This document shows, piece by piece, positions 8,083 to 17,682 of a stretch of DNA of 38,672 bases. A program made the position numbers and the translations under genes. The stretch is taken from NCBI GenBank assembly GCA_934394665.1, contig CAKRRS010000019.1, forward strand, positions 1 to 38,672. Direction: 5' to 3'. The notes under the pieces are model-generated. The model had not been told where the DNA came from and ran no database searches. It saw only the letters and a program-made list of their open reading frames with translations. The stretch comes from an uncultured Acetatifactor sp. GTDB lineage: Bacteria > Bacillota > Clostridia > Lachnospirales > Lachnospiraceae. How positions within the stretch are numbered: the stretch's first letter is position 1; each line of letters begins with the position of its first letter.

Positions 8083-8484
8083 TTACGCTTCCTTCGGAAT
8101 CTGTCCGTCCACATGCAGGATATGGTTAATCAGCCAGTCCGTCAGGTAATTCAGAATATCCATGATCTGCTCATCCTGATTTCCTTCATCCTTCTCATGC
8201 TGATCAATAAATTCATCCAGTTTGTTGATAAATTCCTGATGCTGGATCTTCTGGGTAAAAATCTTTTTGTAATGGATAGATTCCATATACGCTTCTTCAT
8301 CTGAAAAATGTTTTACGGTATAATCACGCAGTTTTTCCAGAATTGCATCGATCTTGTCATACTTGTCCGGTGTAAACTCTTCCTGCAGCAGTTCGTATGC
8401 TTCACCGGCATAGTCAAACAACTGCTTATGCTCCTGATCGATCATGTCAATTCCAATATAGTATTCCGGTTTCATTTCAAACAT
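8083..8484 (-). CDS. bacteriohemerythrin
   Basis: A 133-aa single-domain hemerythrin. The di-iron ligands appear in the usual order: His in DQEHKQLF (~19), His and Glu in HFSDEEAYME (~59-63), His in QHQEF (~82) and the C-terminal HILHVD pair of His with Asp. Length is typical of the free-standing cytoplasmic family, which binds oxygen reversibly. In an anaerobe this points to oxygen scavenging or sensing. It lies between unrelated genes with ~100-base gaps, so it is probably transcribed alone. Confidence 0.93.
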   Translation of the reverse strand: MFEMKPEYYIGIDMIDQEHKQLFDYAGEAYELLQEEFTPDKYDKIDAILEKLRDYTVKHFSDEEAYMESIHYKKIFTQKIQHQEFINKLDEFIDQHEKDEGNQDEQIMDILNYLTDWLINHILHVDGQIPKEA

Positions 8485-8607
8485 AACTCCAACCTTCTTT
8501 CGTATCTTTTTTGTATCTTTTCCTGTATCTTAAATATGCACTTTTCGTACAGAACTTTCAAGTGCTTCCATGCTTTTTATACTTTTTTAAGGATTCCCAC
8601 TCCGAAA

Positions 8608-10008
8608 TCATTCGCCCCAGAATTCCTTAAGCGCCCGCACTGCATATTCCGTATCCATCATGCCTGCTGTCTCCACAGCAGAATGCATGGCCAGCTGGGG
8701 CAGTCCGATGTCCACGCTGGACACCGATACATGGGCTGTGGAAATATTGCCCAGGGTAGAGCCTCCCGCAATATCGGAACGGTTGGCATAGGTCTGGTAA
8801 GGCACCTTCGCCCGTTCGCAGTAGTCCTTCATCTTTGCTGCCGAGATACCGTCAGTAGTGTATTTCTGGCTGCCATGGTATTTGATCACGATGCCGCCGT
8901 TGAGATAAGGGCGGTTTGTGGGATCTGCTTTTTCCGGATGATTCGGATGTACCGCATGCGCATTGTCCGCAGAGATCAGGAAACTGTCTGCCACCCAGCG
9001 CAGATACGTACTGCGACTCTCCTGCAGACTTTCCGTGATCCGCTGTAAGGTATCTTCCAGAAAAGTGGAATCTGCACCCTGTCTGGTACCGCTTCCTACC
9101 TCTTCATTATCAAATACCGCACAGAGATTAATATATTCTGCAGGCGTACTCTCCGTAAAAGCTTTTGTCAGGGCAAAAGCGCTCTGCAGATCATCCAGTC
9201 TGGGAGACAACACGAATTCTCCCCTTGCTCCTATCATTTTCCCTTCCTGTCTGGTGTACAGAAACAGGTCTTCTCCAAAAATCGTCTCTGCATCCACGCC
9301 TGCTGCTTCTGCTACCAGCGTTGCCAACGTGGGCTTCTCTACTATTTCCGGCTGTTCCTCCACATTCTCCGATGCATTATGTGCATCGTATGCATTATGT
9401 GCATCGTATGCATTATGTGCATCGTATGCACTATGTGCATCAAATGTTACGTCCGCAAACAAAGGAAGCATATCCACCTGAGGATTGTACTCCACCCCCT
9501 TGTTCATCTCACGATTCATGTGGATTGCCACATTGGGGATCACGCAGAGGTCACGGTCGATATTCACCAGTCTGCTCTCTATACCGCTTTCCCCCTTCAC
9601 AGCCAGTCTGCCTGCGACAGACAGTGGTCTGTCCAGCCAGGTGGATAAGATCATGCCACCATACTTTTCTGTATTCAGACGTACATAATGTTCTTCCACG
9701 GTCAGTTCCGGCTTTTCCTTGATCTTAAAACAGGGCGAGTCGCTGTGTGCAGCCGCCATATGGAATCCTCTGATCTTCTTTTCTTCTGTGGGAAGCACAA
9801 ATGCAATCACTGAGGAGTCATTTCGCCTGACATAATACCGCCTACCTCTCTTTAGGTTCCACTCGGCTGTTTCCTTCAATTCTTCAAATCCGGCAGCGGT
9901 AAGCAGCTCACCGATATTGGCAGCTGCGTGAAAGCAGGTCGGGCTTTTCTCTATAAAATCCAGCATTTCTTTCGCTGTTTTCTGAAAATCGTTCATCGTT
10001 CCAAGCAT
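8608..10008 (-). CDS. M18-family metalloaminopeptidase (aspartyl aminopeptidase type)
   Basis: A 466-aa M18 peptidase, near the usual ~430-460. Zinc and catalytic motifs are present: AAHSDSPCFKIK (~85-96), DDLQSAFAL, FDNEEVGS with the catalytic Glu, SADNAHAVHPNHPEK and the C-terminal QLAMHSAVETAG. It removes N-terminal acidic or neutral residues from cytoplasmic peptides and forms large tetrahedral oligomers in this family. Residues ~188-212 contain a low-complexity insertion with repeated NAYDAH, encoded by an 18-bp tandem repeat. An alternative ATG at 9996 (MNDFQK...) is equally likely; neither has a strong ribosome binding site. Confidence 0.93.
   Translation of the reverse strand: MLGTMNDFQKTAKEMLDFIEKSPTCFHAAANIGELLTAAGFEELKETAEWNLKRGRRYYVRRNDSSVIAFVLPTEEKKIRGFHMAAAHSDSPCFKIKEKPELTVEEHYVRLNTEKYGGMILSTWLDRPLSVAGRLAVKGESGIESRLVNIDRDLCVIPNVAIHMNREMNKGVEYNPQVDMLPLFADVTFDAHSAYDAHNAYDAHNAYDAHNASENVEEQPEIVEKPTLATLVAEAAGVDAETIFGEDLFLYTRQEGKMIGARGEFVLSPRLDDLQSAFALTKAFTESTPAEYINLCAVFDNEEVGSGTRQGADSTFLEDTLQRITESLQESRSTYLRWVADSFLISADNAHAVHPNHPEKADPTNRPYLNGGIVIKYHGSQKYTTDGISAAKMKDYCERAKVPYQTYANRSDIAGGSTLGNISTAHVSVSSVDIGLPQLAMHSAVETAGMMDTEYAVRALKEFWGE
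9374..9445. repeat. 18-bp tandem repeat inside the M18 aminopeptidase gene (about 4 copies)
   Basis: Three identical units GCATTATGTGCATCGTAT start at 9374, 9392 and 9410, followed by a diverged fourth. They encode the His/Asp/Asn-rich hexapeptide NAYDAH on the minus strand. The frame is kept if the copy number changes. Confidence 0.92.
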
Positions 10009-10061
10009 ACCTTTCTGTCATAACAAATTCTTATCAGCACCGGATGACAACTATCCTTCCA

Positions 10062-10613
10062 TTACGGCTGATATACGATTCCATGTGCAACAGCATCTGC
10101 CTGATCCTGTCCGCAGAATACCCCGGCGATTGCCAGTCCGAACGGAATCGAGGTTCCCATTCCCCGGGAGGTAATCACATTGCCGTCCACTTCCACAGGT
10201 CCGGCCGTGACTGCAGCGCCTGCCAGATGATCTTCAAAACAAGGGTAGGAACAAGCTCTCTTGCCTTTCAGGATTCCTCTGTGTCCGAAGATACTGGGTG
10301 CCGCACAGATTGCCGCGATATATTTGCCTGCCGCATAAAAGGCATCGACCTGCTGCATCAGCGCCTCGCAGGCTTCCAGATTCTTCGTACCCTGTCCGCC
10401 GCCGGGCAGCACCAGACAATCGTACGCTGCGAAATCCGTCTGGGAAAGTGTCTGATCTGCTGTTACGGGGATTCCGTGAGATCCCAGTACTTTTTTATCC
10501 TCTGTAATGGATATCATATCAATCGTCAGACCGCATCTGCGGCAGATATCCACGACCGTTAATCCTTCTATCTCTTCAAATCCGTTTGCCAGAAAAATGG
10601 CGATTTTGCTCAT
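10062..10613 (-). CDS. DJ-1/PfpI (YajL-like) family protein
   Basis: A 183-aa protein of the DJ-1/ThiJ/PfpI superfamily. It shows AIFLANGFEEIEGLTVVD at the start, with Glu14 in the position that activates the cysteine. The nucleophile elbow AICAAPSIFG holds Cys103. Other family landmarks are VLPGGGQGTKNL and the C-terminal TSRGMGTSIPFGLAI. Length matches DJ-1 and YajL (about 185-195). Proposed roles are stress protection or glyoxalase/deglycase activity; the sequence does not separate these. GAGAGG lies 7 bases upstream of the ATG. Confidence 0.92.
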   Translation of the reverse strand: MSKIAIFLANGFEEIEGLTVVDICRRCGLTIDMISITEDKKVLGSHGIPVTADQTLSQTDFAAYDCLVLPGGGQGTKNLEACEALMQQVDAFYAAGKYIAAICAAPSIFGHRGILKGKRACSYPCFEDHLAGAAVTAGPVEVDGNVITSRGMGTSIPFGLAIAGVFCGQDQADAVAHGIVYQP

Positions 10614-10976
10614 GAAGCTACCTCTCTTTCTATTCTGCTGCCGCCCCTGACAGCTACACGCTAACTATACAGACCCAATCTCGCATAGAATAAGTTTTCA
10701 TATTACCACATTCAGTATACACAATTTGCCCCGTCAATTCAATTCCCACTCTCTCATCACTGCTCATTTTTCCCAATATTTTCATTCCTGTTTACAAACA
10801 ACATGAAAAAAGCATTTCATAAACAGACTTCGGAATCTTTGAGAATCCTTATCCGTTTACATTGTATTTTAGGGGAAAATCATGTTATACTAAAGGCGTG
10901 GTTTCACGGCTTGTGCCGTATATTTACGCAAATACGCAATTTGTATTTCACGTTCCGAATACAGAAATGAGGTCTT
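10614..10976. other. 363-base divergent intergenic region
   Basis: It lies between the divergent DJ-1 (minus) and CYTH (plus) genes. A plus-strand promoter for the CYTH gene is visible; the rest is AT-rich without a supported ORF, RNA gene or repeat. Confidence 0.5.
10862..10891 (+). promoter_or_regulatory. promoter of the CYTH-domain gene
   Basis: TTGTAT (10862-10867), an 18-base spacer and TATACT (10886-10891), about 80 bases ahead of the ATG. Confidence 0.55.
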
Positions 10977-11486
10977 ATGGAAATCGAACGAAAATTCACA
11001 TTAAAATCCCTGCCGGACAATCTGGAAAGCTATCCTTCCCATCATATTGAACAGGTATATCTGAATTATAATCCAGTAGTCAGAGCCAGAAAACAGGATG
11101 ATGAATACTATCTTACTTATAAGGGCAGCGGAATGCTGGCCCGCGACGAGAGTAATCTTCCGTTGAATGAGGCATCTTACTATCACCTGCGCGAAAAAGC
11201 AGACGGCAGTGTCATCTCCAAGAGGCGTTACCTGATTCCGTTAGAGCACCCCGGATTCAAAGAAGGCTTCCCCACTCCTCCTTCAGATTATTCTCTGACC
11301 ATAGAACTGGATGTCTTTGATGCTCCCTTTGCTCCCCTGATCATGGCCGAAGTGGAATTCGGCAGCAAAGAAGCGGCGGAAGCATTCGTCCCTCCCACAT
11401 GGTTTGACAAAGATGTGACTTACTGTAAAGAATATCACAATTCTTATCTTGCACTGGAACTGCATCACGCTCCTGAAAATGTATAG
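10977..11486 (+). CDS. CYTH domain protein (triphosphate tunnel metalloenzyme)
   Basis: A 169-aa protein that starts with the diagnostic ExExK motif (MEIERKF), which binds metal and triphosphate. Alternating charged beta strands follow: VRARKQDDEYYLTYKG, ISKRRYLIPL, YSLTIELDVF and IMAEVEFGS. This is the whole eight-strand tunnel with no appended CHAD domain. Bacterial members are tripolyphosphatases or of unknown activity, so the reaction here is open. GAGG lies five bases before ATG 10977. It is the only clear protein gene on the plus strand, with its own promoter and a terminator shared with the opposing chemoreceptor gene. Confidence 0.92.
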   Translation: MEIERKFTLKSLPDNLESYPSHHIEQVYLNYNPVVRARKQDDEYYLTYKGSGMLARDESNLPLNEASYYHLREKADGSVISKRRYLIPLEHPGFKEGFPTPPSDYSLTIELDVFDAPFAPLIMAEVEFGSKEAAEAFVPPTWFDKDVTYCKEYHNSYLALELHHAPENV

Positions 11487-11526
11487 CGTTCCCGACACGC
11501 AGTGCAATCGCCATTCCAAGACAGAG

Positions 11527-11568
11527 AAAAAGACGCGCAGACCTTCACATAAGGTTTGCGCGTCTTTT
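11527..11568. terminator. bidirectional terminator
   Basis: A ~16-bp stem (AAGACGCGCAGACCTT with AAGGTTTGCGCGTCTT) around CACAT, flanked by A-run and T-run, ends both the plus-strand CYTH gene and the minus-strand chemoreceptor gene. Confidence 0.88.
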
Positions 11569-11578
11569 CTATCATATG

Positions 11579-13369
11579 TCACACGACGGTAAAACACTGA
11601 ATACTTTCCTTTAACTGGTTCACTACATCTGTCAGTTCCTCCACCGCCTGTGAAATATCCTTCATCTCCTGTTGTAATCCCTGATTATTGTTTTCTACCA
11701 CAGACAGTTTTTCCGTGCTGTCTCCCACTACCGTATCCATCTGCGCATTGGCGGCATTGACGTTTTGCAGGACAGTTTGTAATTCATCAATCTTTTGTCC
11801 GAACTCATTCATCATTTCATCCACATGATCTGCGGCTTCCTGATAATTTCTTCCGGTGTCCTCCAGTGCATCGTAATCCTTCATGACTCTGGTATTCATA
11901 AACTCCAAAAGTCTGGTGGCATTTGCCGAAAGTTCTTCCACGCTCTGCACTACACGGTTACTGATCTCCTGGATATTATTGGCGGACTCTCTGGAACTGT
12001 CGGCAAGTTTACGTATCTCATCCGCAACCACCGCAAATCCTTTTCCCGCCTCTCCGGCTCTGGCTGCTTCGATGGACGCATTTAACGCCAGCAGATTCGT
12101 CGTACCGGCAATTCCCAGAATTTCTTGCGTCAATTCCGTAATCTTGTGGATCTGTCTGCTGTTGGCAATGGATTCTGTCATCGTGGTATCGATCTCTTTC
12201 ATCACAAGCGTTGCTTCCTGTTTACTCTCCACTGCCATCGTCTTCATCGTTCCGGCTTTCTGTTTGATATTTGCCGCATAATCTCTTCCATCCTGTGCAA
12301 CCACAAGCATATTCTCCACGGTATGATCTAATACGTCGGTATCCTGCTGTACCCCACCGATGGCTCCCGTGACTAACTGCATTCCATCAGACATCACCTG
12401 CAGATTCTGCGTAGTATTCTCCGCGGTCACATTTACTTTCTCCACATTGGAAATAATATCGGATTGTTTGTCTTCCATGTGTCCGCATCCTTCCGTGACT
12501 GCGCGGATAATGATCTGCATCTGCGCCACCAGATCATTAATGGCAATTGCCAGTCTTCCTACTTCATCTCTCGATCTGACGCGGATCCGTCTGGTAATAT
12601 CTCCTTTGTTTGCCCGGATTCCTTCCACCAGTGCATCCACCTGTTTTGTTGCATTTTTCACCGGTCCGATGACCCATAGCCGTAAGCCCAGCATAATCAG
12701 AATCAGTACCGCAAGTAACACCAGACTTGCCACAGTAACGATTACAGGCACTCTGGCTGCACTTTGTTCCATCTGTTCCTGTGCTGCCTGCATCTCCTGT
12801 TCTGTAATATCTAACATCCGGTTCATATAGGTTTCAATATGTTCATTAAACATCGGAAGATTCGAAGTAGCCGATACATACGCCTGCGTCTTGTTTTCCG
12901 CACTGGTCACCAACAGACTTTCTACTGTTTTTCTGTATTTACTTAGTTCTGCAGAAGCGCTGTCAAACGCTTCTTTCCGTTCATCGTCTTCGGCAAGCAG
13001 ACTTCCGAATTCCTTCATCTGCTGCTCCATATCGGTAATATCCTGCAATATCTTCTCCGACAGCGTCTCCATGGTCGCATTGTTGCTCGTCATGACATGC
13101 GTCAGCACCTGTCCGTTAATATAGGAAAACTGTCTGGACAGCTCGGATATTTTCTCCTGTTCCGCCACCTGGCTCGACACAATACGGTTTCCCGTATCTA
13201 TGACTCCCTGTAACGTCCACACCAGAACCCCGACACAGCTCATTGCCGTAATTGCCAAAAGCAGCAGCAATGCCATGATCTTGGCACCGATGCCGATCCC
13301 CTTTGTTCGTTTCTCTGCCTTTGGCTTCTCTGATTTTATCTTTCCCGTTTCTCTCTTTCCCTTCATCAT
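11579..13369 (-). CDS. methyl-accepting chemotaxis protein
   Basis: A 596-aa transmembrane chemoreceptor. The start at 13369 is chosen for AGGAGA six bases upstream; upstream codons would translate the preceding terminator. Layout: basic N-terminus, TM1 ~29-53, a helical 4HB-like extracellular sensor ~54-206, TM2 ~207-233, HAMP to ~290, then the long signalling coiled coil with the tip sequence [20 protein letters not shown] that contacts CheA/CheW. No CheR-docking pentapeptide is seen at the C-terminus. The gene follows the sugar transporter by only 76 bases, most of it a terminator, so it may rely on read-through. A link to sugar taxis is inference. Confidence 0.92.
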   Translation of the reverse strand: MMKGKRETGKIKSEKPKAEKRTKGIGIGAKIMALLLLLAITAMSCVGVLVWTLQGVIDTGNRIVSSQVAEQEKISELSRQFSYINGQVLTHVMTSNNATMETLSEKILQDITDMEQQMKEFGSLLAEDDERKEAFDSASAELSKYRKTVESLLVTSAENKTQAYVSATSNLPMFNEHIETYMNRMLDITEQEMQAAQEQMEQSAARVPVIVTVASLVLLAVLILIMLGLRLWVIGPVKNATKQVDALVEGIRANKGDITRRIRVRSRDEVGRLAIAINDLVAQMQIIIRAVTEGCGHMEDKQSDIISNVEKVNVTAENTTQNLQVMSDGMQLVTGAIGGVQQDTDVLDHTVENMLVVAQDGRDYAANIKQKAGTMKTMAVESKQEATLVMKEIDTTMTESIANSRQIHKITELTQEILGIAGTTNLLALNASIEAARAGEAGKGFAVVADEIRKLADSSRESANNIQEISNRVVQSVEELSANATRLLEFMNTRVMKDYDALEDTGRNYQEAADHVDEMMNEFGQKIDELQTVLQNVNAANAQMDTVVGDSTEKLSVVENNNQGLQQEMKDISQAVEELTDVVNQLKESIQCFTVV

Positions 13370-13392
13370 ACACTTCTCCTCCCATGTAACCC

Positions 13393-13428
13393 AAAAGGGC
13401 CGCGGTACAAAAGCGCCGGGCCCTTTTT
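13393..13428 (-). terminator. terminator after the mmsB permease gene
   Basis: AAAAGGGCC pairs with GGCCCTTTT around a ~17-base loop. It lies directly between the permease stop codon and the ribosome binding site of the chemoreceptor gene. Confidence 0.75.
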
Positions 13429-13445
13429 GATTAGATATGTAGAAA

Positions 13446-14636
13446 TTAATTCTTGGCAATTAATTTTCCACCACGTTTGGATACAACATCGAAGATAACT
13501 GCTGCCAGAAGTACCAGACCCTTGACTACCTTCTGCATATTCTGGTCGACACCCATTAAGGACATACCGAGGTTGATGACACCCATCAGTACCGCACCAA
13601 CGATAACTCCGGGTACCGTTCCGGTTCCGCCGTATGCGGAAGCACCACCGATGAAGCAGGAGCCGATGGCATCCATTTCATAGTTCTGTCCGTAAGTGGG
13701 CTGTGCGGAAGTCATACGTGCGATGGTTACCATACCTGCTAAAGCTGCCAGGAAGCCCATATTCATATATGCCAGGAAGTATACCTTATTGGTATTGATA
13801 CCGGATAACTTTGTAGCCTTCTCGTTACCGCCTACTGCGTAGAAATAACGGCCTACGGTGGTGTTGGAAGTGATGTAACCATATACCATGATAACGATCA
13901 ATACCCAGATCAGCACGCTGGGGATACCTTTGTGCTGTGCCAGACGATAGCTGAATGCCAGGATCACAACAGCGATCACAGCTATCTTACCAATGGTAGC
14001 TCCAAGACCGGGAGCTTCATAACCCTTTTTTACCTTATCTGCTCTGTTCTTCAGCTGAAGTACTGCAAAGATCACTGCTGCCAGCACACCTGCAAATACA
14101 CAGGTCAGATTGATGGGACCGTTCCCAAAGAAATCGGGGATATAGCAATCCGCACCGCCACCGAACAGATTTACGAAAGTGGTACAATCCTTAATGGATA
14201 CTGTCATACCCTGCAGGACTACGTTACTCAAGCCACGGAATGCCAGCATACCTGCCAGTGTTACGATGAACGGAGGGATTCTCACATAAGCGATCCAGAA
14301 GCCCTGGAAAGCACCAATCAAAGTACCGATCACGAACATGATCAGGATCGTCAGCCACATGTTCATCTTCATGTTCACCATGAGAACTGCACCGATTGCT
14401 CCGACGAAACATACTACAGATCCGACGGACAGATCGATGTTACCACCGGTCAGGATACATAGTAACATACCGGTTGCCAGAATGAATACGTATGCATTCT
14501 GGGAGATCAGACTGCTGACGTTCATGGGAAGCAGGATTGCTCCCCCCGTTCTCCATGCGAAAAATGCCGTAACCACGATGAGTACGAGGATCATGGTATA
14601 TCTTTTAATGAAATCGAGGCCTTTTGTTTTATTCAT
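13446..14636 (-). CDS. mmsB: multiple-monosaccharide ABC transporter permease
   Basis: A 396-aa permease of the BPD_transp_2 (XylH/RbsC/GguB) family with about ten hydrophobic segments. Landmarks are [41 protein letters not shown] and [17 protein letters not shown]. It forms the homodimeric channel for the CUT2-type importer. Its start overlaps the end of the ATPase gene by four bases (ATGA). With the ChvE-like binding protein it should import several monosaccharides such as xylose, arabinose, galactose or glucose; which one is not readable from sequence. Confidence 0.93.
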   Translation of the reverse strand: MNKTKGLDFIKRYTMILVLIVVTAFFAWRTGGAILLPMNVSSLISQNAYVFILATGMLLCILTGGNIDLSVGSVVCFVGAIGAVLMVNMKMNMWLTILIMFVIGTLIGAFQGFWIAYVRIPPFIVTLAGMLAFRGLSNVVLQGMTVSIKDCTTFVNLFGGGADCYIPDFFGNGPINLTCVFAGVLAAVIFAVLQLKNRADKVKKGYEAPGLGATIGKIAVIAVVILAFSYRLAQHKGIPSVLIWVLIVIMVYGYITSNTTVGRYFYAVGGNEKATKLSGINTNKVYFLAYMNMGFLAALAGMVTIARMTSAQPTYGQNYEMDAIGSCFIGGASAYGGTGTVPGVIVGAVLMGVINLGMSLMGVDQNMQKVVKGLVLLAAVIFDVVSKRGGKLIAKN

Positions 14637-16177
14637 GCCAATGCTCCTTTCTTACCGGCTGATAATATCTTGGACATGATAAGCTCCTGTGTTGCCTCAC
14701 TGCCCGCCAGTTCTCCTACTATTTTTCCTTCGTTCATTACATAGATCCGATCGCACATACCCAGAATCTCCGGCAGTTCGGACGAGATCATGATCACAGA
14801 TTTGCCTTCTGCCACCAGTTGGTTAATGATACAGTAGATTTCATATTTTGCACCGACATCAATACCTCTGGTAGGTTCATCCAGGATCAGAATATCCGGA
14901 TCTGTGAACATCCATTTTGCCAACAGTACCTTCTGCTGATTACCGCCGCTCAGGTTTCCTACATTCTGTTCCACCGTAGGGCATTTCGTATTCAGTTTAT
15001 TCTTGTAATCCACAGCTACATTGTACTCTTTGTCTTTATCAATGACCGTATGGCTGCTGACTGCATCCAGATTTGCAAGGGTCGTGTTGATTTTGATCGG
15101 ATTGCTTAAGATCAATCCGTTTCCTTTTCTGTCTTCCGTCACATATGCCAGACGGTTCTTAATGGCTTCCTGTACGCTGCTCAGATTCACCTTTTGTCCG
15201 TTAATATACAGTTCACCGCTGATATTGGAGCCATAGCTTTTTCCGAACAGGCTCATTGCCAGTTCCGTACGGCCCGCACCCATCAGTCCGGAGATACCTA
15301 CTACTTCGCCTTTTCTGACATTGAGGTTAACGTTATCCACTACCTTACGGTCGGAGTACAGCGGATGATGTACCGTCCAGTCTTTTACTTCCATCCGGAC
15401 CTCTCCGATGTGCGGCTCTCTCTTCGGGAAACGGTCGGAGATTTCTCTTCCTACCATTCCTTTGATAATACGGCTCTCGGTAATATCGTCTTTGCCCTTT
15501 ACCAGTGTCTCGATTGTAGAACCATCGCGGATGACCGTGATCTTATCCGCTACGTAAGAAATCTCATTCAGTTTGTGGGATATGATGATGGACGTCATTC
15601 CCTTTTTCTTCAGTTCCAGCATCAGGTCTAACAGTGCTTTGGAGTCTGTCTCGTTTAAAGATGCAGTCGGCTCATCCAGAATCAGTAATTTTGCATTCTT
15701 GGCAAGTGCCTTCGCGATTTCTACCAGCTGCTGCTTACCTACACCGATATCTTTTATCAATGTCTGGGGGCCTTCCTTCAAGCCTACGGTCTTTAACAGT
15801 TCCGCCGCCCTGGCATTGGTTTCATTCCAGTTGATTTTGTACTTATGTCCCCGTTCATTGCCAAGGAACATATTCTCCCCGATGGTCATATAGGGGATCA
15901 GCGCAAGTTCCTGATGAATAATAACGATACCTTTTTCCTCACTGTCCTTGATCTTGTCGAATTTGCAGATCTCACCATTATAGATGATATCGCCTTCATA
16001 AGATCCGTACGGATAAATACCGCTCAGTACATTCATAAGTGTGGACTTTCCTGCGCCGTTCTCGCCTACAAGGGCATGGATCTCTCCTTCTTCCACCTGC
16101 AGGTTTACATTGTCAAGTGCTTTTACACCGGGGAATGTTTTGGTTATATTTTTCATTTCCAGTAATATCTTTGCCAA
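14633..16177 (-). CDS. mmsA: multiple-monosaccharide ABC transporter ATP-binding protein
   Basis: A 514-aa CUT2-family ATPase with two tandem nucleotide-binding domains. The first has Walker [10 protein letters not shown], a signature region [15 protein letters not shown] and Walker [11 protein letters not shown]. The second has the degenerate A site GLMGAGRTE, the signature [14 protein letters not shown] and Walker [13 protein letters not shown]. The proposed start is TTG at 16177, with GGGAGG seven bases upstream; the first in-frame ATG (16207) has no ribosome binding site. It energises the MmsB channel. The binding-protein gene lies 136 bases upstream with a stable hairpin in the gap. Confidence 0.93.
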   Translation of the reverse strand: MAKILLEMKNITKTFPGVKALDNVNLQVEEGEIHALVGENGAGKSTLMNVLSGIYPYGSYEGDIIYNGEICKFDKIKDSEEKGIVIIHQELALIPYMTIGENMFLGNERGHKYKINWNETNARAAELLKTVGLKEGPQTLIKDIGVGKQQLVEIAKALAKNAKLLILDEPTASLNETDSKALLDLMLELKKKGMTSIIISHKLNEISYVADKITVIRDGSTIETLVKGKDDITESRIIKGMVGREISDRFPKREPHIGEVRMEVKDWTVHHPLYSDRKVVDNVNLNVRKGEVVGISGLMGAGRTELAMSLFGKSYGSNISGELYINGQKVNLSSVQEAIKNRLAYVTEDRKGNGLILSNPIKINTTLANLDAVSSHTVIDKDKEYNVAVDYKNKLNTKCPTVEQNVGNLSGGNQQKVLLAKWMFTDPDILILDEPTRGIDVGAKYEIYCIINQLVAEGKSVIMISSELPEILGMCDRIYVMNEGKIVGELAGSEATQELIMSKILSAGKKGALA

Positions 16178-16256
16178 TGGTATCCCTCCCAAGTCTTGTT
16201 TCCACATTATCTAATCAAACATTTAAAATCTTATTCTTGCTTTACCCATGAATACA

Positions 16257-16279
16257 GCAGGCGGGAAACGCCCGCCTGC
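16257..16279 (-). other. intercistronic stem-loop between chvE and mmsA
   Basis: A perfect 9-bp GC stem (GCAGGCGGG/CCCGCCTGC) with a 5-base loop and no T-run. Such hairpins commonly protect the upstream binding-protein mRNA and lower ATPase and permease expression. Confidence 0.65.
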
Positions 16280-16313
16280 CGTAAGGATCCTTACAGATCC
16301 GTGTTATTATAAA

Positions 16314-17459
16314 TTACTGTAAATCTGCCTCTGTATAGTAACCGGAATCGATGAGCAGTTCTTTGTAGTTGCTTGCATCAGCGAATACGGGCTCACACAG
16401 ATAGGAAGGAATCACGCCGGTACCATTGTCGTAAGTTGTGGTATCGTTGACAGGTGCCTCGCCGCCCTTCATGACAGCGTCTACCATCTCTACAACCTTG
16501 GATGCCAGAGTACGGGTATCCTTGAAGATGGACATGGACTGCTTACCGGAGATCATGTTCTTAACGTTGGGCTTATCGCAGTCCTGACCGGTAATGATGG
16601 GCCACTCGCCGGTGTAGTTAGCTTCCAGAGAGTTGGTAACACCAAGTGCGGTAGAGTCGTTGGAGCACAGCACTGCATCCAGCTTGGTTCCGTCTGCATA
16701 GTTTGCGGAAATGATAGCATCCATTCTGGACTGAGCGGTCTCAGTAGACCAGTTAGCGGTTGCAACGGTTTCGAAATCGGTCTGTCCGGATTTTACTACC
16801 AGCTTGCCTGCATCAATGTAGGGCTGCAGAACATCCATCGCACCACCGAAGAAGAATCTTGCATTGTTGTCGCCGGGGTCACCGGTTACTAACTCAATAT
16901 TGAAAGGTCCTGCTGCGTTATCCAGATCCAGCTGGTCTCTGATGTATTCGCCCTGTTTGGTACCTACCATGTAGTTATCAAAGGTTGCATAATAAGTAAC
17001 TGCATCGGAGTTCATGATCAGACGGTCATAAGCAATAACAGGAATGTCTTTTTCCTTAGCCTGCTCCAGAACAGTTCCGAGGGAATCACCATCGATAGAT
17101 GCGATAACTAACATCTGGCATCCGGAGTTGATCATATTCTCGATCTGGGATACCTGTGTGGGAATATCGTTGGATGCGTACTGCAGATCAACTTCGTAGC
17201 CGGCTTCCTTCAGCTGGGCTTCCATGTTGGTACCATCCTGGTTCCATCTCTGCAGATCCTTGGTCGGCATTGCTACACCAATCTTACCGCCACCTGTTGT
17301 GGTAGTAGTGGAAGCATCTGTCTTTGCTTCTGCAGATGTTTCTGTTTTGTTGTCTGTTGCCGGTGTGGTTGCCTGCTGTCCCCCATTGGACCCACATCCT
17401 GCAAGCATCGTAACAGCCATAGCCGTTACCAGAAGTGAGCTTAATAATTTCTTTCTCAT
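16314..17459 (-). CDS. chvE: multiple-monosaccharide substrate-binding lipoprotein, ChvE-like
   Basis: A 381-aa binding protein. The lipoprotein signal ends in MLAGC with Cys22, followed by a Thr-rich linker. The mature part closely follows Agrobacterium ChvE as I remember that sequence: KIGVAMPTKDLQRWNQDG, SQIENMINSGCQMLVIASID, IPVIAYDRLI, YYATFDNYMVG and ITGQDCDKPNVK. ChvE binds several aldose sugars and in Agrobacterium also feeds a two-component sensor. GGGAGG lies 8 bases upstream of the ATG. It is the first gene of the transporter operon, separated from the upstream regulators by a terminator. Confidence 0.93.
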   Translation of the reverse strand: MRKKLLSSLLVTAMAVTMLAGCGSNGGQQATTPATDNKTETSAEAKTDASTTTTTGGGKIGVAMPTKDLQRWNQDGTNMEAQLKEAGYEVDLQYASNDIPTQVSQIENMINSGCQMLVIASIDGDSLGTVLEQAKEKDIPVIAYDRLIMNSDAVTYYATFDNYMVGTKQGEYIRDQLDLDNAAGPFNIELVTGDPGDNNARFFFGGAMDVLQPYIDAGKLVVKSGQTDFETVATANWSTETAQSRMDAIISANYADGTKLDAVLCSNDSTALGVTNSLEANYTGEWPIITGQDCDKPNVKNMISGKQSMSIFKDTRTLASKVVEMVDAVMKGGEAPVNDTTTYDNGTGVIPSYLCEPVFADASNYKELLIDSGYYTEADLQ

Positions 17460-17682
17460 AAAAAGTAACCTCCCTTATTTGGTTTGTTTTTGTTGCTAAA
17501 TAGAGAATATCACAGATCCTATAGCATGATTTTACGACCTTCTGCATTTTTCCGTCCTCTCTCCTGACAAAATCAAGGCTGTGCTAGCAATATCTTGTCT
17601 GCCGGCACAGCCTTGTCACCAAATTTTTCCTATTGTGTTTTCAGAATCTATCTCTTTTCCCCATTTCAAAGTAAATCCAATA
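17460..17682 (-). other. regulatory gap between the sensor operon and chvE
   Basis: This gap holds the terminator at 17571-17615 and about 110 bases of leader before chvE. A -10-like TATTCT is present but no convincing -35 box, as expected for a promoter needing an activator such as the upstream AraC-type response regulator. That reading is inference. Confidence 0.4.
17571..17615 (-). terminator. terminator after the XylF-like gene
   Basis: Perfect 11-bp stem CAAGGCTGTGC/GCACAGCCTTG around a 20-base loop, followed on the minus strand by ATTTTGT. Confidence 0.7.

Noticed and set aside
9374..9445. Possible CRISPR array
   Set aside because: The repeats are 18 bp, directly adjacent with no spacers, and lie inside a conserved coding frame; the same holds for 7445-7513 and 31922-31975.
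11579..13459. Longer chemoreceptor start at 13459
   Set aside because: It would translate the upstream terminator hairpin; AGGAGA before ATG 13369 and the basic pre-TM sequence support the shorter start.
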